Below are positions 1 to 5,553 of a DNA stretch of 12,304 nucleotides, piece by piece. The notes under the pieces are model-generated. The model did no database searches, was not told the DNA's origin, and worked only from the letters and a program-made list of their open reading frames with translations. A program made the position numbers and the translations under genes. The stretch's first letter is position 1. Every line of letters begins with the position of its first letter. The DNA lies in contig CAYHEQ010000025.1 of NCBI GenBank assembly GCA_964355795.1, positions 1 to 12,304 of the forward strand, written 5' to 3'. Source of the DNA: CAYHEQ01 sp964355795. Lineage in GTDB: Bacteria; Patescibacteriota; JACPGU01.

Positions 1-17
1 TGGTACATATACCCCAT
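1..17 (-). CDS. Start of an unidentified gene (partial)
   Basis: Only the first five codons lie in the window (M-G-Y-M-Y). The start is chosen because ATG at 17-15 is preceded on the minus strand by AAAGGAG four nucleotides upstream, one of the few good Shine-Dalgarno sites here. It would be the next gene after rbfA in the same direction, separated from it by a large palindrome. Nothing can be said about function. Confidence 0.35.
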
Positions 18-60
18 GATACTCCTTTCTGTACCAACAGGTTATGGATACCCCAATTTA

Positions 61-102
61 CAGACATCTGATGTCGGGGAATTCCCCGACATCAGATGTC
101 TG
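61..102. repeat. Perfect 42-bp palindrome after rbfA
   Basis: Both 21-bp arms match exactly. The sequence runs CAGACATCTGATGTCGGGG to the centre and then mirrors itself around AATT. It begins one base after the rbfA stop codon on the minus strand, so it could fold into a strong hairpin at the end of the operon. Neither side has a T-tract, so it is not a textbook intrinsic terminator. It may instead be an RNA-stabilising 3' hairpin or a mobile palindromic repeat unit. Confidence 0.85.
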
Positions 103-103
103 T

Positions 104-430
104 CTATTTAACCTCTTCAAAAACCTTATCCATCTCCATAACGTATTCCATACTATCGTCTATTTTGAAAAGGATTTTCGGCACGAAGCGGAGGCTCAAC
201 TGGCGATTCAGGGCTTTCTGGATCTCCCCTATTCTGCTTTTCAGGGTCTCCATGGCTGAACCCCTGTATTTTTCTGGAAAAATACTGACATAGACCGTCG
301 TATTTTCCAGAGTTTCCGAGGTATCAGCCCGCAGGACGGTCACCATCACCCCCGGTTCAAATTCAATATTTTCTTGGATGATTTTGCCAAGTTCTTGGGT
401 AATGAGTTCGTTGACTTTGGAGATTCTCAT
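104..430 (-). CDS. rbfA: Ribosome-binding factor A
   Basis: RbfA binds the pre-30S particle and helps mature the 5' end of 16S rRNA. The 108-residue product begins MRISKVNELITQELGKII, the typical N-terminal helix of the family. The central GVMVTVLRADTSETLENTTVYVSIFP region and the closing LRFVPKILFKIDDS strand resemble the KH-like fold; the latter corresponds to the usual 'lRfvPeL.F..D.S' motif near residues 80-93. Length is near the family norm (about 110-130), with little C-terminal tail. The start codon lies directly against a short palindromic repeat that fills the gap from rpsI, and no Shine-Dalgarno site is visible. It is the last complete gene of the cluster. Assignment is by recognised family motifs. 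Confidence 0.93.
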   Translation of the reverse strand: MRISKVNELITQELGKIIQENIEFEPGVMVTVLRADTSETLENTTVYVSIFPEKYRGSAMETLKSRIGEIQKALNRQLSLRFVPKILFKIDDSMEYVMEMDKVFEEVK

Positions 431-458
431 ATAGGTCGTATGAGTCCTATAGAACCTA
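431..458. repeat. Junction repeat, copy 1 (rpsI/rbfA)
   Basis: The 28-nt spacer between the rpsI stop and the rbfA start is a copy of a short palindromic repeat with core ATAGGTC-N6-GTCCTAT (431-450). Related copies lie at the rpoA/rplQ, adk/map and rplO/secY junctions. The spacer contains nothing else. Confidence 0.7.
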
Positions 459-902
459 TTAACGTTTTGAGAATTGGGGCGCTTTGCGGGCGCGACGCAA
501 ACCAGGCTTTTTCCTCTCTTTAGAGCGAGGATCGCGGGTCAGGAACCCCAATTTTCGGAGGGTTGATTTCAGTTCAATATCATGCGCCAAGAGAGCGCGA
601 GCCACACCCAACATAATAGCGTCCGCGTGAGCCACAACTCCCCCACCAGACACTCGAGCGGAAATGTCAAATTTGACTTTGTTACCAGTCTCAACCAAAG
701 GAGCGCTCACTCTAGTAATCGCCCGGCCGAGACCGCCAAAATAGTCTTTTTCGTCCTTGCCATTGACCACAACGGCGCCCTTACCCGCGTAAAGCCTCAC
801 CTTCGCCACCGCCGTCTTGCGCCGTCCCAAACCATAATAATAACGACCAGACATCGCTTCTAGTTTGACTGCTTCCAATTTTTCTTTCAAGGGCTTGGCC
901 AT
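459..902 (-). CDS. rpsI: 30S ribosomal protein S9 (uS9)
   Basis: S9 is a 30S head protein whose C-terminal tail reaches the P-site tRNA. The 147-residue product has an approximately 18-residue leader (MAKPLKEKLEAVKLEAMS) before the conserved GRYYYGLGRRKTAVAKVRL start of the fold. VVAHADAIMLGVARALL follows in mid-protein, and the basic tail KKPGLRRARKAPQFSKR ends at the invariant KR. The usual pairing with rplM is kept: rplM lies 92 nt upstream. No Shine-Dalgarno site is seen; the start is preceded by an AT-rich heptamer repeat. An in-frame ATG at residue 17 (MSGRYYYGLG) is a plausible alternative start giving a more usual length. Confidence 0.96.
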   Translation of the reverse strand: MAKPLKEKLEAVKLEAMSGRYYYGLGRRKTAVAKVRLYAGKGAVVVNGKDEKDYFGGLGRAITRVSAPLVETGNKVKFDISARVSGGGVVAHADAIMLGVARALLAHDIELKSTLRKLGFLTRDPRSKERKKPGLRRARKAPQFSKR

Positions 903-909
903 TTTAATT

Positions 910-934
910 AGTTTATAGTTTATAGTTTATAGTT
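910..934. repeat. AGTTTAT heptamer repeat in rplM-rpsI spacer
   Basis: About 3.5 tandem copies of AGTTTAT lie just upstream of the rpsI start. The other side of the same 92-nt spacer (roughly 974-1000) carries the reverse-complement word AAACTAT twice, so the transcript could form a loose AT-rich hairpin. No promoter is evident. Confidence 0.7.
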
Positions 935-994
935 GTCAGTTTAAGTAGAATAGAATTTTTATTCCACTAGCCACTAAAAACTATCGACTAGAAA

Positions 995-1435
995 CTATTT
1001 TGCTATTTCTACCTTCTCCCCTTCTCCCTCATAACTCCCGTCGTTAACGGTGGTGAGCCTCTTGATGAATCTAGCGCGTAATTTGTTCTTGGGCAACATC
1101 CCATAAACCGCGCGCCAAATGATATTACCGGGATTTTTCTTCATAATATCGGCGAATTTTTCGGTTTTTAGCCCGCCCGGATAAAGAGTGTGGTGCCGAT
1201 AAACTTTTTGCGCCGCCTTGTTGCCAGTCAAAACCAAACCGGAAGCGTTGACGACAACAACATTGTCTCCCTGCTCCATATGAGGGGCAAAATCAGGCCT
1301 TCCTTTACCCCGAATGAGACCAACAGCGCAAGTGGCAATCTTACCCAAAACTTGACCCTCGGCATCGATAATATAAGTCTTTCTGTCAGACTCTGGCTTA
1401 TCACCTTTTTTTGGTTTTCTAATGAATTTCTTCAT
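995..1435 (-). CDS. rplM: 50S ribosomal protein L13 (uL13)
   Basis: L13 is an early-assembly 50S protein. The 146-residue product shows the family landmarks in order: YIIDAEGQVLGKIAT near the N-terminus, GDNVVVVNASGLVLTGNK around residues 56-75, the YRHHTLYPGGLK motif near residue 85, and AVYGMLPKNKLRARFIKRL in the C-terminal third. Length matches the family (about 142). The N-terminus is slightly extended and basic (MKKFIRKPKKGDKPESDRK). The gene follows rplQ with a 45-nt spacer that is itself a repeat module, and it precedes rpsI. No clear Shine-Dalgarno site is visible. Confidence 0.97.
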   Translation of the reverse strand: MKKFIRKPKKGDKPESDRKTYIIDAEGQVLGKIATCAVGLIRGKGRPDFAPHMEQGDNVVVVNASGLVLTGNKAAQKVYRHHTLYPGGLKTEKFADIMKKNPGNIIWRAVYGMLPKNKLRARFIKRLTTVNDGSYEGEGEKVEIAK

Positions 1436-1442
1436 GGTGTTT

Positions 1443-1480
1443 AATTAGAGAGAATTCGAGTTAATTCGCGAAAATTAGCG
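1443..1480. repeat. Post-stop spacer repeat, copy 1 (after rplQ)
   Basis: A 38-nt sequence containing GAGTTAATTCGCGAAAATTA (1458-1477) abuts the rplQ stop codon. It differs from the copy after rpsM (4181-4219) at about six positions, and a weaker copy follows secY. Here and at rpsM the stop-to-start spacer is exactly 45 nt, so the repeat is essentially the whole spacer. Confidence 0.75.
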
Positions 1481-1831
1481 TTAAACTAGCTCTATCACCG
1501 CTATTTTCGCCGCATCCCCTACCCGAAAACCAAGCTTGGTTATCCTCGTGTAGCCACCCTTTCTCTCCTTGTATCTCTTGCCCAGCTCCGTGATGACTTT
1601 TTCGGCCAATTTTTGGTCGCCGATAGCGGAAATGATGGCGCGCCGAGCGCTCAAATCACCTTTTTTTCCTTTGGTAATAATCTTCTCCACAAAGGGGCGC
1701 AATTCCTTGGCCTTGGCTTCGGTCGTTTTGATCTTTTCGTAGATAATCAAAGACTTGGCCAGATTTTTCAGCAAGCTCTTGCGATGACCGATCTTCCTGC
1801 CCAATTGTCTGCCTTTGTGTAAATGCCTCAT
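1481..1831 (-). CDS. rplQ: 50S ribosomal protein L17 (bL17)
   Basis: L17 lines the polypeptide exit region of the 50S subunit. The 116-residue product opens with MRHLHKGRQLGRKIGHRK, close to the near-invariant family N-terminus. LLKNLAKSLIIYEKIKTTEAKAKELRPFVEKIIT follows as a typical helical block, and the protein ends on a short strand, GFRVGDAAKIAVIELV. Length is normal (about 115-130). It follows rpoA as in nearly all bacteria, with a spacer of only 32 nt. That spacer is a palindromic junction repeat that includes the rpoA stop at one end and touches the rplQ start at the other. Confidence 0.97.
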   Translation of the reverse strand: MRHLHKGRQLGRKIGHRKSLLKNLAKSLIIYEKIKTTEAKAKELRPFVEKIITKGKKGDLSARRAIISAIGDQKLAEKVITELGKRYKERKGGYTRITKLGFRVGDAAKIAVIELV

Positions 1832-1867
1832 AAGTCTTATTGGTCACATAGGTCGTATATGACCTAT
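1832..1867. repeat. Junction repeat, copy 2 (rpoA/rplQ)
   Basis: The core ATAGGTCGTATATGACCTAT (1848-1867) is a near-perfect 20-nt palindrome. The repeat contains the rpoA stop codon (1864-1866) and fills the gap to the rplQ start. The adjoining word CATAAGTCTTAT recurs beside copy 3 at adk/map. Confidence 0.8.
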
Positions 1868-2790
1868 TTCAATCCCAATTCTGTTAATTTTTCCACAATC
1901 TCTTCTTGCGCCTTGGTGCCCATTCCGCGCAAACTGCCGATTTCTTCCGTATTTAATTTGGCCAGTTGACCCATAGTCTTGATGCCATTTTTGAGCAAAG
2001 CGTTAATGGTTCTAGTAGAGAAATCTACTTCTTCCACGCTCAAATCATCATTTTTCTCATCGCGACGAGCGGTAGCCGACTTTCTTTCCTTGGCCTTGGT
2101 TGGTTCACGAAGTCCAGCCAAAAGGCTGAATTGCTCCACGAGAATAGCCGAAGCATCCTTGATCGCCACGAGGGGCGAAATAGTGCCGTCAGTGGCGACT
2201 TCCAGATTGATTTTGTCAAAGTTGGTTGCCTGTCCCACGCGAGTATTCTCCACATTGTAAGAAACTTTGACGACCGGCGTGTAAAGAGCGTCCATAGCGA
2301 TTTCGCCGATTGGCCTCTTCTCCTTCCGTTCTTCGGCCGAGACATAGCCACGACCTTTTTCTACTTCTATCTCCATTTCAATATGAGCCTTGTCGGAGGT
2401 AGTGGTGAAAAGATGAAGTTCTGGATTGGATACTTCCACGTCACTATCCGATTTAATATCTTTGGCGGTCACTTTTTTGGCGCCTTTGACTTCTAGCTTC
2501 AAACGGTGGCGGTCGCCTGATTTGATCTTCACCCGCAACATTTTCATATTAAGCACGATATTCAAAATATCTTCCTTCACATTCGGCAAAGTAGAGAATT
2601 CATGAGAAGCGCCCTCAATTTTCAAAGCCACTGGCGCCGCTCCCGTCAAAGAGGACAAGAGCACACGACGCAAAGAATTACCCACCGTCATCCCGTAACC
2701 CGGATAGAGAGGCTCAATAGCAAAAACACCAAATGAGCCATCGTCTTTGATAGTTTTTATTTCTGGAAGATTGATTTCTTCTAATTCCAT
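1864..2790 (-). CDS. rpoA: RNA polymerase subunit alpha
   Basis: The alpha subunit dimerises to nucleate RNA polymerase and contacts promoters and activators through its C-terminal domain. The 308-residue product has the alpha-NTD (residues 1 to about 220) with GMTVGNSLRRVLLSSLTGAA and the PVVKVSYNVENTRVGQ.TNFD motif. A charged linker rich in K, R and D follows (about 230-250), then a helix-hairpin-helix CTD from about 250 with INALLKNGIKTMGQL and LRGMGTKAQEEI. The ATG at 2788-2790 is preferred because GGAGG lies eight nucleotides upstream and MELEEINLPEIK matches the family start. An open frame extends to 2922, but it translates repeat sequence rich in N, L and P. The stop codon lies inside a junction repeat. 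Confidence 0.97.
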   Translation of the reverse strand: MELEEINLPEIKTIKDDGSFGVFAIEPLYPGYGMTVGNSLRRVLLSSLTGAAPVALKIEGASHEFSTLPNVKEDILNIVLNMKMLRVKIKSGDRHRLKLEVKGAKKVTAKDIKSDSDVEVSNPELHLFTTTSDKAHIEMEIEVEKGRGYVSAEERKEKRPIGEIAMDALYTPVVKVSYNVENTRVGQATNFDKINLEVATDGTISPLVAIKDASAILVEQFSLLAGLREPTKAKERKSATARRDEKNDDLSVEEVDFSTRTINALLKNGIKTMGQLAKLNTEEIGSLRGMGTKAQEEIVEKLTELGLK

Positions 2791-2798
2791 ATGTTGTT

Positions 2799-2803
2799 CC
2801 TCC
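2799..2803 (-). promoter_or_regulatory. Shine-Dalgarno site deciding the rpoA start
   Basis: GGAGG on the minus strand sits eight nucleotides before ATG 2790-2788, within a GGGAGGGAGG run. It is one of the best ribosome-binding sites in the window and rules out the longer open frame upstream. Confidence 0.8.
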
Positions 2804-2823
2804 CTCCCTCGGTTAGTTATAGT

Positions 2824-2956
2824 AAGATTGTTAGGATGATTTATAGAAAGATTATTGGGATTATTGAGATAATTAAGATTATTAGGATAATTGTTACCCA
2901 ACAGTCTCAACCATCCTAACAATCTTAACCGTCTTAACAGTCTTAATTATCCTAAT
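2824..2956. repeat. Interleaved inverted repeats in the rpsD-rpoA spacer
   Basis: The 170-nt spacer before rpoA is built from variants of AAGATTGTTAGGATG and its complement. A perfect 15-bp inverted pair lies at 2824-2838 and 2912-2926. A perfect 12-bp pair, ATTAGGATAATT, lies at 2881-2892 and 2945-2956. The two pairs interleave, so the transcript can adopt alternative or crossing (pseudoknot-like) folds. No protein or convincing promoter is seen here. Confidence 0.75.
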
Positions 2957-2960
2957 CTAA

Positions 2961-3578
2961 TTATCTAGAATAATACTCCACGATCAATCTCTCTTCCACT
3001 TCTTGCCCGATGTCTTCGGTCCTTGGCAGAGAAGTGACTTCCGCGATATTGGTCGCTGTGTTGTATTTCAACCAAGAAACCGGGGTAATCTTTTTAAGAT
3101 TTTTGACTGCTTCGCGAGCGGAATCGCTATCTTGTTTCTTGAAAGCCACCTTGTCGCCTATTTTCACTTGATAGGAAGGGATATCCAGCTTTTTGCCATT
3201 AACGGTGACATGGCCGTGAGAAATCAATTGACGCGCTCCCGACCGCGAAGGTGCAAAACCCAAGCGATAAGCCACATTATCCAGTCGTCTCTCAATCAAG
3301 CCCAACATCGTGGTCTTGCCCTTGCTTTTGGTCATTTGCTCATAATAACGAGAGAATTGTCTCTCCAGAACGCCATAGATAGCCTTCGCCTTCTGTTTCT
3401 CGCGCATCTGCACGCCGTATTCTGAAAGCCTAGTCCGTCGTCCCGCTCCGTGTTGACCCGGCGGATAGCTCCGGCGAGTAAAAGGACATTTTGGCCCAAC
3501 ACAACGCTCGCCCTTCAAAAAAAGCTTCTTGCCTTCTCTCCTGCATTTTCTGCAAACCGCGTCAATAGTGCGAGCCAT
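2961..3578 (-). CDS. rpsD: 30S ribosomal protein S4 (uS4)
   Basis: S4 is a primary 16S rRNA-binding protein and, in enterobacteria, the translational repressor of the alpha operon. The 205-residue product carries an N-terminal zinc motif (Cys9, Cys12, Cys26, Cys31), the PPGQHGAGRRTRLSEYGVQMREKQK block, and an S4 RNA-binding domain (about residues 95-155) with RRLDNVAYRLGFAPSRSGARQLISHGHVTVNGK. It ends LIVEYYSR, as typical S4 proteins do. The gene follows rpsK. Its start codon is the last part of a 100-nt spacer module that also precedes rpsM. There is no Shine-Dalgarno site, the start being preceded by GAAGTTT. Confidence 0.97.
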   Translation of the reverse strand: MARTIDAVCRKCRREGKKLFLKGERCVGPKCPFTRRSYPPGQHGAGRRTRLSEYGVQMREKQKAKAIYGVLERQFSRYYEQMTKSKGKTTMLGLIERRLDNVAYRLGFAPSRSGARQLISHGHVTVNGKKLDIPSYQVKIGDKVAFKKQDSDSAREAVKNLKKITPVSWLKYNTATNIAEVTSLPRTEDIGQEVEERLIVEYYSR

Positions 3579-3675
3579 AAACTTCAGTAATTGGTTGTAA
3601 TTGGGTAATTGGTAGTAATTGATTGTCCGAACAACAAATTACCATTAATTACATAATTACGCGAGCAAAGCGAGC
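3576..3675. repeat. 100-nt spacer module, copy A (before rpsD)
   Basis: This 100-nt segment includes the rpsD start codon and almost all of the rpsK-rpsD spacer. It matches 4601-4700 at 95 of 100 positions without gaps. It contains TAATTGG-type short direct repeats, an imperfect hairpin at 3605-3652 (22-nt arms around CCGA on the plus strand, 19 of 22 paired in the transcribed strand counting G-U), and a GCGAGCAAAGCGAGC end. The first three bases are the start codon in reverse. Confidence 0.95.
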
Positions 3676-3688
3676 AGATCGCCTGTTT

Positions 3689-4174
3689 CTATACTCTTCT
3701 AACTTTTTTCCTGCGACAGCCGGCGTGGGGCATAGGCGTGACGTCTTTGATAGCCAAAACATTAATACCAGAGGCTTGCAGCGCTCTCACCGCCGCTTCG
3801 CGTCCAGAACCAATGCCTTTGACAAAAACATTGACATCCGTCAGACCGAAATTTTTTGCCTTGGTGGCGACTGAACCCGAAACCAGTCCGCCCACATAGG
3901 GCGTGCTTTTCTTGGCTCCAGAATAGCCGATAGTGCCAGCCGAGCCAGAAGCGATGACATTGCCCATGGTGTCCGTGATGGTCACCAAAGTATTGTTGAA
4001 GGTAGCTTTCACGTAAGCATTCCCTAGAGGAATATGCTTTTTGAATTTCCTTTTCTTCTTGGCCTTCTGATTCTTGCTCTCTTCTTCGGATTCAACCGCA
4101 TCAGAAGCGCCTTCCGCTTGAACCGGAGCTTTTTCTACCACTTCGTCAATCTTTTCTTCCTTATCTTTTGGCAT
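3689..4174 (-). CDS. rpsK: 30S ribosomal protein S11 (uS11)
   Basis: S11 forms part of the 30S platform beside the mRNA exit. The 161-residue product has an extra N-terminal region of about 43 residues, first acidic (EEKIDEVVEK, ESEEESK) then basic (KAKKKRKFKK). The usual S11 fold follows, with GNAYVKATFNNTLVTITD, the GTIGYSGAKKSTPY block and GIGSGREAAVRALQASGI. The end, DVTPMPHAGCRRKKVRRV, is the characteristic S11 C-terminus. Typical S11 is about 125-130 residues, so the extension is real extra sequence unless translation starts internally; no better internal start is obvious. It sits 45 nt downstream of rpsM. Confidence 0.97.
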   Translation of the reverse strand: MPKDKEEKIDEVVEKAPVQAEGASDAVESEEESKNQKAKKKRKFKKHIPLGNAYVKATFNNTLVTITDTMGNVIASGSAGTIGYSGAKKSTPYVGGLVSGSVATKAKNFGLTDVNVFVKGIGSGREAAVRALQASGINVLAIKDVTPMPHAGCRRKKVRRV

Positions 4175-4180
4175 TTGATT

Positions 4181-4219
4181 GATTAGCGAGAATAAGAGTT
4201 AATTCGTGAAAATTAGCGA
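4181..4219. repeat. Post-stop spacer repeat, copy 2 (after rpsM)
   Basis: This is a second copy of the module after rplQ, containing GAGTTAATTCGTGAAAATTA (4196-4215) and immediately abutting the rpsM stop codon. The spacer to rpsK is 45 nt, identical in length to the rplQ-rplM spacer. Confidence 0.75.
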
Positions 4220-4603
4220 TTAGGTTTTTTGCAATTTCGTCTTGCCACTACCCATGGTCATTCTCTTGCCTCTCTTGGTGCGAGCGTTCGTTTTCGTCCT
4301 CTGGCCTCTCGCGGGTAGATTATTTTTGTGGCGGAGACCGCGATAGCTATTCATTTCTTTCAGATTTTTGATGTTTTGAGAGACCGTTCTACGCAAATCG
4401 CCCTCAATGGGCATCCCCTTCTCAATCTTGTCGCGCAACATATTGAGCTCATTTTCTGCCACATCCTTGGCCTTTTGATCCATATTAATACCCAGCTCCT
4501 GCAAAAGCCTATGCGAAGTGCTCCTCCCCACGCCGAAGATATAAGTCAGGGAGATTTCTATTCTTTTGTTGTCGGGGATATTCACCCCTGCGATACGAGG
4601 CAT
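4220..4603 (-). CDS. rpsM: 30S ribosomal protein S13 (uS13)
   Basis: S13 sits in the 30S head and forms bridges to the 50S subunit. The 127-residue product begins MPRIAGVNIPDNKRIEISL and continues through TYIFGVGRSTSHRLLQELGI (helix-two-turn-helix). It carries EGDLRRTVSQNIKNLKEMNSYRGLRHKNNLPARGQRTKTNARTKRG, the standard motif series, and ends with a basic tail. Length is normal (about 120-127). The gene lies downstream of rpmJ in the standard order. Its start codon is contained in the second copy of the 100-nt spacer module, and no Shine-Dalgarno site is visible. Confidence 0.97.
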   Translation of the reverse strand: MPRIAGVNIPDNKRIEISLTYIFGVGRSTSHRLLQELGINMDQKAKDVAENELNMLRDKIEKGMPIEGDLRRTVSQNIKNLKEMNSYRGLRHKNNLPARGQRTKTNARTKRGKRMTMGSGKTKLQKT

Positions 4604-4700
4604 AAACTTCAGTAATTGGTCGTAATGGGGTAATTGGTAGTAATTGATTGTCCGAACAATAAATTACTATTAATTACATTATTACGCGAGCAAAGCGAGC
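4601..4700. repeat. 100-nt spacer module, copy B (before rpsM)
   Basis: Copy B of the module found before rpsD contains the rpsM start codon and fills nearly all of the rpmJ-rpsM spacer. Two of its five differences from copy A fall in the hairpin (4630-4677). Both turn a G-U pair of the transcribed strand into an A-U pair, so the fold is kept. Confidence 0.95.
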
Positions 4701-4712
4701 TAATTACCGCCC

Positions 4713-4826
4713 CTATCTCTGTCTTTGTTTATGCTTCGGAGTGGAGCAAATAACGCGAACCTTGCCCTTCCTGCGAATGACCTTGCATTTCATACAAATT
4801 TTTTTTACCGAGGCTCTGACTTTCAA
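4713..4826 (-). CDS. rpmJ: 50S ribosomal protein L36 (bL36), TTG start
   Basis: L36 is the smallest 50S protein, a zinc-ribbon binding 23S rRNA. The 37-codon frame starts at TTG and reads (M)KVRASVKKICMKCKVIRRKG then KVRVICSTPKHKQRQR, an almost complete match to the family. The Cys-x2-Cys, Cys and His zinc ligands are all present (Cys11, Cys14, Cys27, His32). No ATG is available at the conserved start. GGTGG lies seven nucleotides before the TTG as a ribosome-binding site. It sits between infA and rpsM, the standard place. Confidence 0.96.
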   Translation of the reverse strand: MKVRASVKKICMKCKVIRRKGKVRVICSTPKHKQRQR

Positions 4827-4842
4827 AATTTACCACCTTTTA

Positions 4843-4848
4843 ATTATA
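4843..4848 (-). promoter_or_regulatory. Possible -10 element for rpmJ
   Basis: TATAAT lies on the minus strand 16 nt before the rpmJ TTG. A transcript starting about seven bases downstream would still contain the GGTGG ribosome-binding site. No -35 match is found at the right spacing, so this could simply be AT-rich spacer. The rest of the infA-rpmJ spacer (4849-4972) shows no clear feature. Confidence 0.3.
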
Positions 4849-4972
4849 TAATAAGAGTAAATTTTGCCCTCCGAAGTTCACACTCTGCTTGTCATTCGTA
4901 GCCTTGTGCGAAGAATGATGAGCGAGTAAGAACATAGGATGGGCACAACTCCTCTGCTTTTTTATTATTTCT

Positions 4973-5230
4973 TTACCCTTCCGTCTGTTCCGTTGGGCCA
5001 AACCCGCCCTTTTGCCGATAAGTGATTCTTCCTTTGGTCAAATCATAAGGCGTCATTTCTACAGAAACTCTATCGCCGGGCAGAATTTTGATGTGGAACA
5101 TTTTCATCTTCCCCGACAAATAGGCCAAAATAATATGGCCATTGTCTAGTTTTACACGAAAAAAAGCATTCGGCAAAGTTTCAGTGACTTCGCCGTCCAC
5201 CTTGATGACTTCCTGTTTTTGATCGGACAT
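4973..5230 (-). CDS. infA: Translation initiation factor IF-1
   Basis: IF-1 binds the 30S A site during initiation. The 85-residue product starts MSDQKQEVIKVDGEVTETLP, then shows the OB-fold sequence NAFFRVKLDNGHIILAYLSGKMKMFHIKILPGDRVSVEMTPYDLTKGRITYR typical of IF-1. It ends with a tail, QKGGFGPTEQTEG, slightly longer than the usual 72 residues. The ATG at 5230-5228 is chosen because MSDQ precedes the conserved block. The longer open frame to 5287 would translate the promoter sequence. It heads the second half of the cluster (infA-rpmJ-rpsM-rpsK-rpsD-rpoA-rplQ). Confidence 0.96.
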   Translation of the reverse strand: MSDQKQEVIKVDGEVTETLPNAFFRVKLDNGHIILAYLSGKMKMFHIKILPGDRVSVEMTPYDLTKGRITYRQKGGFGPTEQTEG

Positions 5231-5258
5231 AGAGTACCGTGAATATGATACTGGTGAT

Positions 5259-5287
5259 ATTTTATCAGATATTCCAGAGTATAACAA
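5259..5287 (-). promoter_or_regulatory. Promoter of infA
   Basis: On the minus strand, TTGTTA (5287-5282) and TAAAAT (5264-5259) are separated by exactly 17 nt. TG sits one base before the -10 (an extended -10). The predicted start near 5252 gives a 5' leader of about 22 nt before the infA ATG. This is the best sigma70-type match in the window and a logical start for the infA-to-rplQ transcript. Confidence 0.7.
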
Positions 5288-5503
5288 GGGGAAAATTCAG
5301 CCAAAATCCTACCAGAAAGAAGCATTGGTTTTTCAGGAAAGAAGGCGCCAAGCACCCTCTTTACATAAAGCTAACTACCGAGATGAATTACCCCGCATGG
5401 GGATGATCGTCGAAAGGCAATCTTTTCTTGCTTGTATTATCTTGTGGATAAATATTTTTTTCACAAAAATGCGTGTAACCATATTATCTCGCCTTTTTCG
5501 CCA

Positions 5504-5512
5504 ATTATAGCA
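5504..5512 (-). promoter_or_regulatory. Second, upstream minus-strand promoter
   Basis: TGCTATAAT on the minus strand is a perfect extended -10 element; the -35 position has no good match. Transcription from about 5497 would give infA a long leader of roughly 270 nt, over 5231-5497. That leader contains a small GC hairpin (CCCCGCATGGGG, 5391-5402) and no convincing open frame. The element lies back-to-back with the plus-strand promoter at 5519-5547. Confidence 0.5.
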
Positions 5513-5518
5513 AAATTA

Positions 5519-5547
5519 TTGACTTCTCTTGACAGGTGTGCTACCCT
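5519..5547 (+). promoter_or_regulatory. Plus-strand promoter of the small RNA
   Basis: TTGACT (5519-5524) and TACCCT (5542-5547) are separated by 17 nt, with TG one base before the -10. The predicted start is near 5554. A second box, TTGACA, lies at 5529-5534 but has no good -10 at standard spacing. No plus-strand gene lies downstream, so the product would be non-coding. Confidence 0.5.
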
Positions 5548-5553
5548 AATAAT

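Noticed and set aside
1..36. TGGTAC/GTACCA hairpin at the left edge
   Set aside because: The arms are only six bases and 24 nt apart, and the segment overlaps a likely ribosome-binding site and start codon.
2791..2922. N-terminal extension of rpoA by 44 codons
   Set aside because: The open frame translates repeat DNA into a low-complexity N/L/P-rich stretch with no family match, and a strong GGAGG site marks the ATG at 2790.
3576..4700. CRISPR array or tandem repeat array
   Set aside because: Repeats are only two to four copies, tied to gene boundaries, with whole genes between them; no regular repeat-spacer pattern exists anywhere in the window.
5231..5287. N-terminal extension of infA
   Set aside because: It would cover a well-formed -35/-10 promoter, and IF-1 homology begins after the ATG at 5230.
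5443..5451. Replication origin
   Set aside because: Only one DnaA-box-like 9-mer is seen, with no cluster, and no dnaA, dnaN or rpmH is nearby.
5325..5510. Plus-strand 61-codon open frame upstream of infA
   Set aside because: No ribosome-binding site, no recognisable motif, and it overlaps the minus-strand leader and promoter. It looks like a chance frame.
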